DNA from: Oscillospiraceae bacterium
Lineage (GTDB): Bacteria > Bacillota > Clostridia > Oscillospirales > Oscillospiraceae
Assembly (NCBI GenBank): GCA_015068035.1
Contig: SVLI01000002.1
Coordinates: forward strand, 124,001-188,000
Reading direction: 5' to 3'
Length of the DNA: 64,000 nucleotides
The notes beneath the pieces are model-generated. The model did no database searches and was not told where the DNA came from. It saw only the letters and a list, made by a program, of their open reading frames with translations. Position 1 is the first letter of the stretch. Each line of letters starts with the position of its first letter. The position numbers were made by a program, and so were the translations under genes. Positions 63,523-64,000 of the stretch are shown in pieces.

Positions 63523-64000
63523 TTATGTCATCAGGATGCGCAGCAGCCATAAAATGAGCAGATGCGCGGGATAAAAGATCAGGATAAACCACTTGGAGAA
63601 GCGCCCGTTCTTTCCCGCCTGTCTGCCCCTATAAAAGACGAGGAGCAGCACGGCGGCCAGCAAGACGGCAATCACAGCGCCCGCGATGTTTTGCAGCATC
63701 GTCTCAAACGGCAGGTTCAGCCACTTGTCCTGCGAGTAGCTCTGTCCGCCCGCCAAAAGTGCCGCCACCACGAAAGCCGCGATCTGCTTTTTCCGGGAAT
63801 CCCGCATCCACGAGAGGACCAGCACAAACACCGGCCCCAGCAAGGGCCAGTCCGTGAGATAGGAAATCGCGATCAGCACGGCAATGGCAATCAGCCTCGA
63901 ACCCTGGCCGGGGATCTTCTCGCGCGCCACCAAAATGCCGACGCAGATCAGCAGAGAGAACAGGAAATTCTGCTCAATATAGATCATGCCCGCCGGCGCG
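63523..64000 (-). CDS. TraX-like membrane protein, N-terminus outside window
   Basis: At least 158 residues are visible; the frame stays open to the window edge, and the family is about 230-250 long, so the gene is cut, not broken. Hydrophobic segments follow one another (SLLICVGILVA, LIAIAVLIAISYL, GPVFVLVLSWM, IAAFVVAALLAGG, AVIAVLLAAVLLLVFY). The ending NGRFSKWFILIFYPAHLLILWLL is the characteristic TraX tail. TraX acetylates F-pilin in enterobacteria; chromosomal relatives in Firmicutes have unknown acyltransferase roles. Confidence 0.85.
   Translation of the reverse strand, partial: APAGMIYIEQNFLFSLLICVGILVAREKIPGQGSRLIAIAVLIAISYLTDWPLLGPVFVLVLSWMRDSRKKQIAAFVVAALLAGGQSYSQDKWLNLPFETMLQNIAGAVIAVLLAAVLLLVFYRGRQAGKNGRFSKWFILIFYPAHLLILWLLRILMT

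Noticed and set aside
63523..64000. Truncated TraX pseudogene
   Set aside because: The frame stays open to the last base of the window, so the missing N-terminus is explained by the edge.

Overview
The window is 64 kb of a GC-rich, endospore-forming Firmicute chromosome. The best guess is class Clostridia, probably the Oscillospirales/Ruminococcaceae side. The evidence is Gram-positive core gene order (ylxM-ffh-rpsP-khpA-rimM-trmD, secE-nusG-rplK-rplA), sporulation genes (sleB, spoIIGA, sigE), strong AGGAGG ribosome binding sites, a T-box leader on thrS, an anaerobe-type oxygen-defence set (rubrerythrins, rubredoxins), an alpha2 glycyl-tRNA synthetase and a GTP-type PEP carboxykinase. No finer assignment is possible from the sequence alone. 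I saw no tRNA, rRNA, CRISPR array, insertion sequence or prophage.

Layout. 0-5 kb: T-box-controlled thrS, a DUF5693 membrane protein, sleB and a zinc-ribbon membrane protein. 5-16 kb, minus strand: phosphohexomutase, DUF2007-like protein, rlmH, a WalJ-like hydrolase, murA, a GNAT/DUF2156 pair, a family-4 uracil-DNA glycosylase, and a TAXI-TRAP uptake system. 16-30.9 kb, plus strand: a Cytidylate_kin2 protein, glyS, a MATE exporter, a two-component system, DUF1385-prmC, recA-recX-rimO-pgsA, and a DUF2975/XRE/DUF4173 group. 31-33.3 kb: a lipoprotein, then spoIIGA-sigE. 33.4-36 kb, minus strand: ruvX, then folT under a THF riboswitch, then folC. 36-38.4 kb: rpmG-secE-nusG-rplK-rplA. 38.6 kb: gap.

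39.8-46.6 kb is the most distinctive part. It holds a PerR-like regulator, a rubrerythrin, a four-module flavin reductase-rubredoxin-rubrerythrin fusion whose last 194 codons nearly duplicate that rubrerythrin, an unrecognised 791-residue membrane protein on the opposite strand, a decayed third copy of the rubrerythrin 3' end, gpsA, a rubredoxin with a shortened cysteine knuckle, and a 74-residue peptide resembling Nif11/nitrile-hydratase-type leaders. 46.8-55.5 kb: a second MATE exporter, an SAH/MTA deaminase next to an AhcY-family hydrolase, mgtE, a beta-lactamase-fold hydrolase and pckG. 55.7-60.8 kb, minus strand: the ylxM-ffh-rpsP-khpA-rimM-trmD-rsmA operon, in which trmD is fused to a GNAT acetyltransferase. 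The end holds cysK, a small helix-turn-helix-like protein with a long folded leader, a divergently transcribed flavodoxin-type oxidoreductase, and a TraX-like gene cut by the window edge.

Themes. Several units are regulated by visible RNA or DNA elements: the thrS T-box, the folT THF riboswitch with a Shine-Dalgarno sequestering hairpin, Fur/PerR-type boxes in the rubrerythrin region, and a spoIIG-style Spo0A promoter with a 22-bp spacer. Start codons were chosen by ribosome binding site and family N-terminus, so many genes start inside a longer open frame.
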